Shown: piece by piece, positions 33,864 through 43,739 of the stretch
How the letters are laid out: each line of letters begins with the position of its first letter
Position numbering within the stretch: position 1 is the first letter of the stretch
Assembly (NCBI GenBank): GCA_032718475.1
Contig: JAUCBJ010006943.1
Span: 58,502-122,501, forward strand
DNA length: 64,000 bases
Origin: Nemertoderma westbladi
Lineage: Eukaryota > Xenacoelomorpha > Nemertodermatida > Nemertodermatidae
Direction: 5' to 3'
The notes under the pieces: model-generated
Told to the model about the DNA's origin: nothing
The model's input: the letters and a program-made list of their open reading frames with translations, nothing else
The model's database searches: none
Made by a program: the position numbers and the translations under genes

Positions 33864-34475
33864 TGAAGGTGAAAGATTATTTATATTTTATAAAGATTAT
33901 TTGCTGAAGGAAGGTATTTACTCTCTGTATATACAGTATCTGTTGTTTGTATCAATCATTATTTATCAAAATTCATCCCTCTCTTGAGGAAAATCAAAGC
34001 AATTAACCAGCTATGATTACTCCCACAAATTAAACTGTAACCTACACCATAACCCTTAATACAACAACCGTTTTTGGCGGGTCGGAGCGCCCCCCCCCCC
34101 CCCCCACCCCCCCCCCCCCCTAATTTTTTTTCAAATTTCAATAATATGCTACGAAATTCGGTATGATGATAAATCGACACCTTTTCTTATTGGTGGCCTG
34201 GCGGGATTTTTCAATTTCTCAGTTATTTTCATACAACAAGTCCATAAAAAATGTCTATTTAGCAATGTTTAACCACCTTCGTAGACTTTATTTTACGTCT
34301 TTGGAATGTAATCGGGATACCATTAGAACCGCCTTCGTCTGTAGAATCCGAATATAAAAACCGTTTTAAATTTAACCAAAAATTGGTAAAGATATTATCA
34401 AAATACTAATGTGTAAATTTAGAGACGTAAATCGCTATAATTCTGATTTTTTTGTTGTCTTTATTTTAGAATATT

Positions 34476-35051
34476 TGTGACGGGATCAGGGGATCCCGAC
34501 CGGTGAATTAAGTTACGCGTCACCGCGTTGTTGGAAAGAAGATAGTTTGTTGTTGTTATTGTCTTGATATTGTTATAGATTAACGGTAATGAGATGATAG
34601 CACGGTAATATAGATAATGCAGTTGCAGTACAGCAGTAATGAGATAATCTGACAGTAACGGTGACGGTACAAAATGTCACTGGTCCCCACTGTGTGACTG
34701 AGATGACTGAAAGGGGCACAAGCACTAACCGGTAATATATATTGATACCTACTTTACTTGTGGCCTTATTTACTTAGCGGATGCATTTCCTGGCTCTGAT
34801 TGGCCAATAACCTCATTCTCGGCTCTCACCTCTGTGGGAGTGTCTTCCCCCCTCGCTGCTGTCACTTTCCTCTCCCGGAGGTTTAACCTCTGACCTCCCT
34901 TTGTGTGGCCCTTCGGGGTTTGTTGTCCCCGTTTATTGGGTGTGTGATACGAGGTTAATTGGGTAGATTAACCTCGTATCCCCAATATTGCTTAAAGGCG
35001 CCACTTCCCAACTTTATGGGGGTTGGTGAGGCGGAATTGAATCCGCTCACA
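34476..35051 (-). repeat. 3' LTR of family A
   Basis: 576 bp, matching 40993-41545 except for small indels (for example an extra ACGCGTC at about 34515 and GTTGCAGTACAGC at about 34620). Termini are TG..CA. Confidence 0.9.
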
Positions 35052-35116
35052 CTCCCCCCCATGCTATCTTCCCGGTGAGAAGATAGCATCAACCTCTCAG
35101 TGCGCTTCAATTCCGC
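35031..35116. promoter_or_regulatory. Two-stem inverted structure across LTR edge and polypurine tract
   Basis: The outer stem pairs GCGGAATTGAA (35031-35041) with TTCAATTCCGC (35106-35116). The inner perfect 11-bp hairpin is ATGCTATCTTC / GAAGATAGCAT (35061-35089) with a 7-nt loop. The same arrangement is kept in the second family A copy (47811-47895), where the inner stem is identical. It spans the LTR end, the purine tract and the adjoining internal sequence, which suggests a role in the element's RNA, but that is inference. Confidence 0.75.
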
Positions 35117-36430
35117 TGGAAACCCGATCTACTATCGGGTGTGGGGTGGAGTTCTCTTACCTTGGAGTCGGCTTCCCAGGCCGCTCCCTCTGGGTATGAT
35201 GTTGCTACCCTCTCTTGGTGCAACCGCAACCTATGTTGCACCAAGACATCTGGCGTCTCGGTTTCGAGACAATTGTGGATTCTCACACAATTTTAAAAGC
35301 TCTCTCTCTCAACTCTGACTTCTCACTCTAACTCTCACTCTAACTCCACTCTAACTCCGCTCTGTTCTCTCCCCACACCTGAATCGCACTCGTCCGCACT
35401 CTCTCTCGCCAGCAGCTCCTCTCCATACTCCTCTCATACTGCCCTCAAAGGCGCTAAGTTCTTATGCTACCCCTGTGCTATCATTCTATCTACCTACTAC
35501 TTACTTACTAACTACTTACTATCTAACTCTAATTCTACTAACTCTCTACACTCTACTAACTCTACTAACTCCTCTAAGTCTACTTAACTCTCTTAAGTCT
35601 ACTAACTCTCTAGAACTCTCTGACTCTACCCACTCTTCTAACTATCTGTGGCGCTTTCGGTGCCCACAACCACTCGTTACTACCTCCATCTACGTGGCGC
35701 TTTCGGTGCCCACAACCACTCTACTACTACTTTCTACGTGGCGCTTACGGTGCCCACAACCCCTCTGCTACTCGTGGCATGTCAATATACCACACCCCCT
35801 TACCCGCCGACTTCTAACTCTCCCGGTACTACGTACCCTCCTACTCCCGTGGTATGTCTATATACCACACTCCCTATACCCGCCGACTTCTAACTGAACT
35901 AACTTCTACCTTACTTACTATCTTCTACTACTACTTACTATCTTCTACTACTTTCTGACTTTCTATTTCTATTACTATCTTCTAACTTCCAACTTTCTTA
36001 CTATCTTTTCTACTTATTTGATTATTTAATTATTTTTATTATTTTTAATTATTTATGTGTGGGAAGGGCGTCTCGCCCTCATTCCCACCCCCCTCAGTCC
36101 AAAATATTGGACGACTAAACTCTAAGGTGCCCCTTCTTCCAGTAGGCACTCTCCCACTGCCCCCCTATACGTCCTCTTATTCTTCGCCACCCTCTCTTCG
36201 CCAATTCCAATCCTCTAGGAATTGCTTCTCCCTCTTCTGCCACCCTAAAGTCGGGTCTCTCCGCCGCCTTCTTAACTTCCTCATCTCCTGGCAGCAAAAT
36301 GCCACCTTCATCTGTTGTCTCCCAGCGGCAGAATGAAAGAAACGTGAAAGAACAGACAAAACAGAACGAACAATAGTAATCCTATCCCTTTCCATCCTGT
36401 CTTCTTACTCGACCTCCCCCTTGTCGGTAT
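35117..36430 (-). repeat. Family A noncoding 3' region with simple and tandem repeats
   Basis: Contains CTCTAACT and CTACTTA simple repeats (35300-35640, 35890-36010). Three copies of a 45-bp unit with GTGGCGCTTTCGGTGCCCAC occur at about 35649-35765, and a pair of TGTC(A/T)ATATACCACAC units at about 35785-35875. No frame here has a recognisable product. Confidence 0.7.
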
Positions 36431-36435
36431 GCCTC

Positions 36436-37323
36436 TCAACCGGACCGGCGTCTCTTCCGGACACTCCTCTGGACACTCCTCCGGACACTCCTCCGACACT
36501 CCTCCGGACACTCCTCCGGACACTCCTCCGGGTTGTCCTCCGGACATCTCGCCGTCCGCTCCTCTCCATCCCCATACCGATACTTGCTGGGACCCTTGTT
36601 CCATCCCATTGCCTCTAAGTCTTCCGCGTCAAATCCATTCTCCTCCGCCCACTCTCCTACTGTTACTTCCCCGTCTGGCTCATCTACCATCTCCGGTTTC
36701 TTCTCTTCGTCCTCTGCGTCTACGGTGCCTGGTAACATGCACCCTGATGTCTCCGTCACCCTGGATGGAATCTTGGTTTTAACTGGGCCGCTAAGCGTCC
36801 ATCCGAACGGCGTGAGGATCGCCGTCGGATCCCGCTGTCTGTCTTCGCCGAAGACCGTCTGCATTCTCTCGTGGGCCGTCGGGCAGTCCATTCCTACTAT
36901 AATGGATACCTTCCTAACGTCCACCTCTGGTATTGAGAAATCGATACTGTCCAGGAATCTATATTGTTCGACCTCAATGTTGGTTGGTCGCCTGGCGTTG
37001 ATATTTATCGATTCTATCACCTGGATGGGGTCGATGGTCGCCCCATAATCGCATCCCGGTGCTATCGCTGCTATCTTGCACCGCCCCGTCCTCATCTCCA
37101 GGACCTCATCCTTACTTGAGACGGTAGTTACCGCCATCCTATTCGGCCTCGTCTTTAGCCCTATCTCTTCGGCCACCCAATTCTCCACCAGCGTGAAGGC
37201 TGCTCCGCTGTCGACCAGCATTAGTGTTGTGACTGATCGGCCGCCTCGTCCTGTTATCTTCACTGGTACTACCCCGAGTAGTACTTTCCTCTTTCTTCTT
37301 ACTCCTGTCGTGCTTGTAGCCAT
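36436..37323 (-). CDS. Retroelement aspartic protease-like protein with Cys-Pro-Glu-rich tail
   Basis: 295 residues. After a basic start (TGVRRKRK) comes TTLMLVDSGAAFTLVENWV (about residues 33-51), an Asp-Ser-Gly active-site loop in a strand-turn-strand setting as in retropepsins of BEL/Pao and related elements (DUF1758-like). Later SIIVGMDCP resembles the second conserved hydrophobic-Gly-Asp segment. The last 60 residues are repeated EECPE units encoded by a CCTCCGGACACT-type DNA repeat (36460-36535), probably lineage-specific. The ATG overlaps the end of the gag-like frame. The expected role is processing of the polyprotein. RT is missing downstream. Confidence 0.7.
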   Translation of the reverse strand: MATSTTGVRRKRKVLLGVVPVKITGRGGRSVTTLMLVDSGAAFTLVENWVAEEIGLKTRPNRMAVTTVSSKDEVLEMRTGRCKIAAIAPGCDYGATIDPIQVIESININARRPTNIEVEQYRFLDSIDFSIPEVDVRKVSIIVGMDCPTAHERMQTVFGEDRQRDPTAILTPFGWTLSGPVKTKIPSRVTETSGCMLPGTVDAEDEEKKPEMVDEPDGEVTVGEWAEENGFDAEDLEAMGWNKGPSKYRYGDGEERTARCPEDNPEECPEECPEECRRSVRRSVQRSVRKRRRSG

Positions 37324-38646
37324 TGTTTGGCCTCCAGTCTCATCGTCTCTATTGCTGTTTCTCTACACTCTCCGGATCTGTGTCCTTCTACCACACATCG
37401 ATGACATAGTCCGTTTGCGTCTGTGTAGGCTATACGATCTTGTTTGGGCAACGCTTGCCAGTGCTTACAACTCATGGTCTTATGGGTTCCGTCCCGATGT
37501 AATTGACATTCGAATCCTGGATTATAGCGTTCCCTGTATAGTCCTTCACGTATCGCGCGTAGGTTTATATCTACCTGATTTAGTGTTTTGGTTATCTAGA
37601 CTCGGCCTACTGGGTATGTTGGGATTATGTTTATTTGTGGTGTTATTTTCTTTCTGTCCCTGCCACGGTGTGGCCCTACTCCCAGCTAACTGTGGGCTTG
37701 TAGCCCCCTGTGTGGCCGCGTGTGGTAGCGACTGTCTTACTCTCGGGAATGGATCTGCAGGATTGTGTTCGGGTTTAGGCCTGTTGTATTCGGTCTTTGG
37801 CGCCTTCCCCAAACTATCCTCACTATAGACTGGGTCTGTAATCAACTCTGCTTCGTAGTTGAGGAAGTTTGACATTTCCTCTAGCCCTGGCTCCGCACCT
37901 TTCTTCTCCCGAGTGGAGAAGGCGATCTTCCTCCACTTGCTCCGCAGCCAGATCGGCAGTGCCTGCGCTATCGTGGTGATGTTATTAGATGCGTTGAGTT
38001 CGTATGGCGCGTCTAGCGTCTTCAGCACGATTAACGCCTTCTCGACTTTGTTCGCAAACGTCTTTATGCTAACGGGGTTATCCTGTAGGCCACCCGATGT
38101 TATACCCCTCAGGGTTTGCCGGATGATCTTGGCTGGGTGTCCGTATTCCCTGTCTAGGGCCCGCCATGCAGTCGTGAAGCCGCCCTCGATGCCCTGATAC
38201 TGCCTCACGATGTCGTACGCTGGGCCTCCTGTATATACCTGTAGATATTTTAGGCACTCCGCCTGCGTCAAGTTCTTACTTAATATCTCGTTGCTGTACA
38301 TGCGCCGAAATTGCAGGTATTCTTCCGGCCTACTTCCGTCGAATTTAAATGGCTCGACTGGTGGTAACTCGATCCTGGTCTTTAGTGCATCGATTAGTGT
38401 CGCCATTCCCATTGCCTGTGCTTCCAATGGGTTCGAAGGATGCTGTACAGATTCTCCTGTTGGGTGCGGTCCGCCCGTCGGGCCTGTTGACTCTCTCTGT
38501 CTCGGATATATCATTGGGGGTAACGGCCCCCTCCATATTTCCGTGTCGCACAACCTGTTCTCGTCCAGGGGGTTCGATGTTCTTATTCCTGTTTGAGTGT
38601 ATTGTTGATATTGTAATGGGAGAATGTCACCCTGCTGTGACCCCAC
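37300..38646 (-). CDS. Gag-like protein of family A, with frame change before zinc knuckle
   Basis: The main frame (38646-37546, 366 residues) has a structured block from about residue 95 to 260: PVEPFKFDGSRPEEYLQF, then YLQVYTGGPAYDIVRQYQG and LDREYGHPAKI. This is the pattern of BEL/Pao-type gag (DUF1759-like). A Gln/Asn/Pro-rich linker follows. The frame stops at 37546. A different frame, open from about 37590, encodes a CCHC zinc knuckle (CHRCVVEGHRSGEC, 37365-37406) and ends overlapping the protease ATG. The frame switch may be a mutation or a ribosomal frameshift; the sequence does not decide. Its likely role is RNA packaging. Confidence 0.7.
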
Positions 38647-38949
38647 TGACTCCCTAACTCCATCTGTACTATCGACAGCTCGCTATCTGTCCTCGCTCTC
38701 CGGTTACTCCTAGAAACGATTCTTCTATTATTCTCTTCACTTCTTCTCTCTTCGACCTCTCGGTTAAACTCTACTAATCTTCTTCTCTCTTCTGACTGGG
38801 CTCGACGTCTCGTCGCTCACCCACTCTCGGCGTTAACATCTGACTCTACTCTGTCCGGCTGGACCCTCCTGGGGACACTCACCATCCCCCTACTATTCTC
38901 CGTCGTCGGGTGCTGCGGTTCACCTAACTTGCCCCGCGCATTATCCGCC

Positions 38950-39200
38950 GACGCCTGTGGGACATTCTCTGCCCCCCCCCCCTTCTCGCTACTAATCTCT
39001 CGTGGTGGGGCGCCCGTAGCCCCCCCCCCCCCCCCCCACCCGTCACTTCTTACTTCACTATCTCTCACTTCACTTCTATGTCCCCCTTGTGGGACATTCT
39101 CTGCCCCCCTTCTCTCGCCACTAATCTTCCGTGGTGGGGTGCCCGTAGCCCCCCCCCCCCCCCCCACTCGCCACTTCTTACTTCACTACCTCTTACTTCG
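38950..39200. repeat. Direct duplication of about 130 bp with poly-C tracts
   Basis: TGTGGGACATTCTCTGCCCC, then a CACTAATCT-type segment and GTGGTGGGGTGCCCGTAGCC with a C-run occur at about 38957-39037 and again at 39087-39165. It lies within family A, between the gag-like and coiled-coil frames. The reading frames of both strands here are Pro/Gly-rich artefacts or weak. Confidence 0.8.
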
Positions 39201-39680
39201 CTTCTACACCCCTCTCTAGTCGGCCGGACTACCTGTGTCTACATTAGTATTAATAGCGCCGTTGTCAATATTATTATTTAAATTATTTAAATTAGAATTA
39301 TTATTATTTTCTAAATTTAAATTATTGTTGAATTATTTCCTATATTTGAATTTAAATTATTCGGATTATTTTGAATATTTGAATTAGAATTATTATTTGA
39401 ATTATTTATATTTAAATTTACATTAGACTACCAGGATAAAGGGTTATTTTCTGCAATAAAAGTTTGATTAGGGTTGTCTACTACGGTACTATTAATATTA
39501 ACGTTTTCTACTGTATTGTTATTACCCCCCCCCCCCCCCCGCCTGTACGGTTACACCAGTTCTGGTTCTGTCGCCTGGTGCCTATAAGTGGGGTATTAAC
39601 AAACGTTTCCACTACTTCTGGCTCCTCGTAAATACTACCCGAGCCAGCCTCACTCTCTGATAGTCCCAACTGCGCCAGTT
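39201..39680 (-). other. AT-rich noncoding part of family A
   Basis: AATTATT/ATTTAAATT repeats from 39260 to 39420 and a C-run at 39525-39540. No coding frame. Confidence 0.6.
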
Positions 39681-40166
39681 CTAGTCGGCGCCTCTGCTGG
39701 CCTGATACTGCATAAGCCCCCTTAGCCGGGCATGCATATCATCCCGCATATGCTTTCCCTCTCTCTCTCTTTCTCTATCCTCTCGTAAACTTTGCTCCGC
39801 TATCTCTGCCTCTCTCGCAACCCTCTCAAGCCTCCTCGCCTCACGCTCCTTGCGTTCGCTCATCTCTCTACGTTCGCTCTCTACTCTCGTCTCTCGCTCT
39901 TTACGCTCGTTCTCTACCCTCGTCTCCCACTCTTTACGCTCATTCTCTACTCTCGTCTCCCTCTCTTTACGCTCGTTCTCTATTTTTGCCTCCCGTTCCT
40001 CGCATTCCTCTGCCTCTCTCACCACTCTCTCGGCCCTCTCTCTACATTCCCTGGCTAACTCTCTCTCTCTCTCTAATAATGCAGTCCCCTCATTCAACTG
40101 TCTCTCTAACTCTTTCTGGTCTAGCGCCGCAATGCCCAATTGACACGCCAGATCTATTTCTAACAC
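39681..40166 (-). CDS. Family A coiled-coil protein
   Basis: 161 residues. From about residue 20 to 145 it is almost entirely Glu/Arg/Lys with heptad-like spacing and a repeated ENERKERETRV unit (four copies, one variant), predicting a long coiled coil. In the element it lies upstream of the gag-like frame and overlaps the preceding frame by 77 bp. It may be a gag-associated assembly protein. I do not recognise a family. Confidence 0.5.
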   Translation of the reverse strand: MLEIDLACQLGIAALDQKELERQLNEGTALLERERELARECRERAERVVREAEECEEREAKIENERKERETRVENERKEWETRVENERKERETRVESERREMSERKEREARRLERVAREAEIAEQSLREDREREREGKHMRDDMHARLRGLMQYQASRGAD

Positions 40167-40575
40167 CCTTCTTCCTTTTGCGGAGGATGTAGCGGACTTG
40201 TCGGTCCCGACGGAATCCAGTCCCCTCTGTCCTACTAACTTTCCCCCGCTTTCCGGGGTTCTCGCTAACCGACGAGACCGAATCCTCGGAGTTAATCTCG
40301 GATTCGCCCTCGTGCGGGTCTGCCCAACCCACTAACTTAATACCTCTAGCATCCACTAAATACGGCCCTATGTACACAACCTGGGGCTCCATAATCCCGG
40401 ATCGCCACAGTTCAAATAGTTTGGTGGCGACCCCCCTCGCTCTCTCACTGGCTAGTTCTCCCTGCCCGAAGCGAACTAGGGACCTAAAATGTTTGTTCGA
40501 CTCACCTAGTCGCCGCTCTAGTTTTACCTGGTCCACCTTCGCTCCTTCCCTGGCCTCCTTCAACTGTTTCTTCAT
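40090..40575 (-). CDS. Family A upstream protein 2
   Basis: 161 residues. It starts with a charged, helix-prone segment (MKKQLKEAREGAK), then has a short mixed domain with IMEPQVVYIGPYLVDARGIK (about residues 59-79), then a basic tail (RYILRKRKKGVRN). The ATG overlaps the stop of the preceding frame as ATGA. Function unknown. Confidence 0.45.
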   Translation of the reverse strand: MKKQLKEAREGAKVDQVKLERRLGESNKHFRSLVRFGQGELASERARGVATKLFELWRSGIMEPQVVYIGPYLVDARGIKLVGWADPHEGESEINSEDSVSSVSENPGKRGKVSRTEGTGFRRDRQVRYILRKRKKGVRNRSGVSIGHCGARPERVRETVE

Positions 40576-40937
40576 GGCGTTGTAAGCCCGTCGGAGCCAA
40601 TCGCTGACTCCGACGTCCTCGTCGCCGACCTCTCATTCTCCCCTCCTGGTTCGGCGTCGTACCGGCGGCCCCACCGTCGCCGTTCTGGTGGTCCATCCGT
40701 CGCCCTCAGCCTGTGGCTGGCCGCGACATCGGTACGTCGATCGCCGTTGTGCGTCGACTCTTTGCCTCGTACTGGTAGACGGCCGCCCTCCGCTTGGGTT
40801 GTTGCCGGATCGTCTCTTTCCGGCGTTGCGGGTCGATACCGTCTCGTCGCGGCCTCGCGGATCGTTAGGTTATTGTTGTCCGGGGTCCACGGCGGTGTCC
40901 TCTCTCCCTCTATGTCTCGGAGCTCTCGGCTGCTCAT
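40572..40937 (-). CDS. Family A upstream protein 1
   Basis: 121 residues, Arg/Thr/Pro-rich and probably disordered. It begins just inside the 5' LTR (about 55 bp from it), so it would be the first translated frame of the element's RNA. It ends in an ATGA overlap with the next frame. No family recognised. Confidence 0.4.
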   Translation of the reverse strand: MSSRELRDIEGERTPPWTPDNNNLTIREAATRRYRPATPERDDPATTQAEGGRLPVRGKESTHNGDRRTDVAASHRLRATDGPPERRRWGRRYDAEPGGENERSATRTSESAIGSDGLTTP

Positions 40938-40992
40938 CTTTAACTTCCTCTCGGTGGCTGGCAGTCACAGTCGTGGTCCTTAGATTTTGTAC

Positions 40993-41545
40993 TGTGACGG
41001 GATCAGGGGATCCCGTCCGGTGAATTAAGTTACCGCGTTGTTGGAAAGAAGATAGTTTGTTGTTGTTATTGTCTTGATATTGTTATAGATTAACGGTAAT
41101 GAGATATATGATAGCACGGTAATATAGATAATGCAGTAATGAGATAATCTGACAGTAACGGTGACGGTACAAAATGTCACTAGTCCCCACTGTGTGACTG
41201 AGATGACTGAAAGGGGCACAAGCACTAACCGGTAATATATATTGGTTACCTACTGTACTTGTGGCCTTATTTACTTAGCGGATGTATTTCCTGGCTCTGA
41301 TTGGCCAATCACCTAATTCTCGGCTCTCACCTCTGTGGGAGTGTTTCCCCCTTCGCTGCTGTCACTTTCCTCTCCCGGAGGTTTAACCTCTGACCTCCCT
41401 TTGTGTGGCCCTTCGGGGTTTGTTGTCCCCGTTTATTGGGTGTGTGATACGAGGTTAATTGGGGATTAACCTCGTATCCCCAATATTGCTTAAAGGCGCC
41501 ACTTCCCACTTTATGGGGTGGTGGGCGGAATTGAATCCGCTCACA
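40993..41545 (-). repeat. 5' LTR of family A
   Basis: 553 bp, same ends as the 3' LTR. The immediately following minus-strand bases do not show an obvious tRNA primer-binding site ending in TGG at the usual position. Confidence 0.88.
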
Positions 41546-42016
41546 ATATTAATTATTATTTAGCTTAGCGTTTAAAACTCTCCATCTTGTTTTTTCATTA
41601 CCCATAATTAATATTCTAGAATTGATTAAAAAAACATTAGAATTATAGCGATTTACGTCACAAAATTTACACCCTAGTATTTTGATAATATCTCCGGAAG
41701 TTCTTGGTGAAATTTACAACGGGTTTCAGATTCCGGATCTGCAGTTGAAGGCGGATCTAATGATATCTAGATTTCATTCCATAGACGAAAAATAAAGTCT
41801 ACGGAGGTGGTTAACCATGCTAAATAGACGATTTTTAATGGCTTGTTGTATCGAAATAGCTCATAAATTAAAAAATCCGGCCAGGCCACCAGTAAGAAAA
41901 GGTGTCGATCTATCATCATACCAAATTTCGTAGCATTTTATTGAAATTTGAAAAAAATTAGGGGGGGGGGGGCTCCGACCCTCTATAAATGGTTGTTGTA
42001 TTAAGGGTTATGGTGT

Positions 42017-43700
42017 ATATACATTCGTTTATTGTTTAGGTTAGAATAACGTGCCAATGTTATAATATGTAGGAATATAGAAAATCAAAAAAAAAATCGA
42101 AAATAAAGAAAATCGAATTACAAAGTGAGACAAATTTCAAGAGCAAGAAACCAAAATGAACAACTTAAGACTGCTTAAATAGGAAAATATTTATAAGCGA
42201 AAATAACTAGCCAAGCAAGTGAAAATGAGCTATGCTGGAACCAGCGGGTGGTAGAGATAGCGCACAGCGTGTCCACTTTATCTTGAACTGAACCAATCAT
42301 ATTAAGCACAACGGAATGACTCACTTTTCTTCTTCTTGTTTAGATAGAGGCGTAACAAACAGGAGGGTCATTCTCAACAAAAGTGGCCAAAACCGACTTA
42401 GAAATTGTCCGGAACGTAATTTCTGTTTAGATTGATGAATTTTTAAATGGTAAAATGTTTTATAGATGAAACTAGGCCTGAAAGTTCTGCTCATCATGTT
42501 TTCGGGGTTGAAAAATCCCTGCATATTACCATATTTCTCTGTCAAACGCTAAAAAATAGCATTTTTAACACTTTGTTAAAGAATTTTCATAACATTTAGA
42601 GAACAGTAGAATGACCCCATTATGGTCCTTGGTGTACAAACTATATATCATTCGGAAGCTTGAAAAATTTCCTACATTCTCAGATCAGTTTTTGGACGAT
42701 ACAAATACTTCCGTTCCAGTAACAGCATAAAATATTATTAAATTTCAATATGACCCCTGTAATGTCCCAAATGTTCAATAGAGGTTCGAAAGAAGCTATA
42801 AGAAGTTATCAGTCGGTATGATGATGGGCAAATCCAGCCTCAATTATTACACAACACAATAAAAAAACCTTATTGAAAATGATCCAGTAGTTACCGAATT
42901 GTGAATGATCGCCTTCACCTTTGCTAAAAACCAGCACTTGTCTTTCCTTATTACATATTTTATTGCGGCCTCAAACTATGTTTCTGCTGTAGAGCACAAT
43001 CACTATACCATACCTGTACGTTTCGATCCCTTTCCCTCTAGCGGAATAATCGGATCGAAACGTAAAGGTTCTCAAACGCTTCCCTTGGCATGCTGCCCAA
43101 TAGCTGCTCGATTCACCTAAGGTGGATCGAAACGTTACACCAATCAGGAAGCGGTATGCAGGGGTATTTAAAGCCCCTGCATGCGTCATTTCTTCACTTC
43201 TTAGTCAAAATTCTAGCTTCTTGTGCAAACCCCTGCTACTAAATTTAGGAAAAGTTTCGGTATATATTTTGTGATTTTTGTTATAATCTTTTCTTTGCTT
43301 ATTGGTTAATAAGAAGTCAATTTAAATTTCTCCCGTATTTCTCTTAACGTTTTATATCTACTTCCATTCAACTTCCTGGGTGCTGTCACTGTGTTGCGAC
43401 ACAATACGGCGACGGGCTCCTATTCAACTTTCATTCAGTCATTTCAAAGGCCTAGGCCTACTTAAACTCAGATATCGCAAGGCCATACTTCCCTTCCTAG
43501 CCCAAGTCTGCCACACATCGAACCAGATTCCCTTTACCAATTGAGAACTTCGCTGAGTCTACTCTGAGGGGTCGGATACTCTTGAGACATCCACTAAGGG
43601 CGTGATTACGGCACAGATTCGGGAGATCTGTGCTCTCAACCCAACTACGGACGAACTGAAGGCGCATGTCACCCTCAACTCTACTCGCTTGCAGTAACGG
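42017..43700. other. Noncoding spacer with GGATCGAAACG motifs
   Basis: No gene. GTTTCGATCC at 43018 and GGATCGAAACG at about 43052 and 43116 form inverted pairs. This could belong to the leader or LTR of the following BEL/Pao element, but I cannot define LTR ends. Confidence 0.4.
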
Positions 43701-43739
43701 CGGAAAGCAACCCTCCTCGAGATCTTCGAGCTGCTACTT

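Larger units (their letters stand above)
34471..41550 (-). mobile_element. LTR retrotransposon family A with LTRs and 5-bp target duplication
   Basis: The LTRs are 34476-35051 (576 bp) and 40993-41545 (553 bp), nearly identical, starting TGTGAC and ending CTCACA as read on the plus strand. ATATT at 34471-34475 and 41546-41550 is the target duplication. Coding is on the minus strand, so the 5' LTR is 40993-41545. A purine run (GGGGGGGAG on minus) just before the 3' LTR is the polypurine tract. The products are basic and coiled-coil proteins, a gag-like protein with a zinc knuckle, and an aspartic protease. No reverse transcriptase, RNase H or integrase is visible, so the copy is non-autonomous. 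The gag-like part suggests BEL/Pao kinship. Opposite-strand frames are shadows. Confidence 0.88.
34044..42016. repeat. Long inverted repeat (arms about 34044-34460 and 41630-42016)
   Basis: ACACCATAACCCTTAATACA at 34044 returns inverted as TGTATTAAGGGTTATGGTGT ending at 42016. Similarity runs inward for about 400 bp, including a C-run (34090-34120) opposite a G-run (about 41961-41972), CGACACCTTTTCTTA and GACGTAAATCGCTATAATTC. The LTR element lies between the arms with its own target duplication, so the inverted repeat existed first, as a foldback-like element with a loop of about 100 bp. Mismatches show the copies are old. Confidence 0.85.

Noticed and set aside
35475-35897. 140-residue Leu/Thr-rich plus-strand frame
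   Set aside because: It translates CTACTTACT-type simple repeats in the noncoding part of an LTR element.
36533-38657. Plus-strand open frames across the LTR element
   Set aside because: They lie opposite the gag-like and protease frames, which carry recognisable motifs on the minus strand.
39792-40192. Ser/Leu-rich plus-strand frames
   Set aside because: They are the antisense of the Glu/Arg coiled-coil frame.
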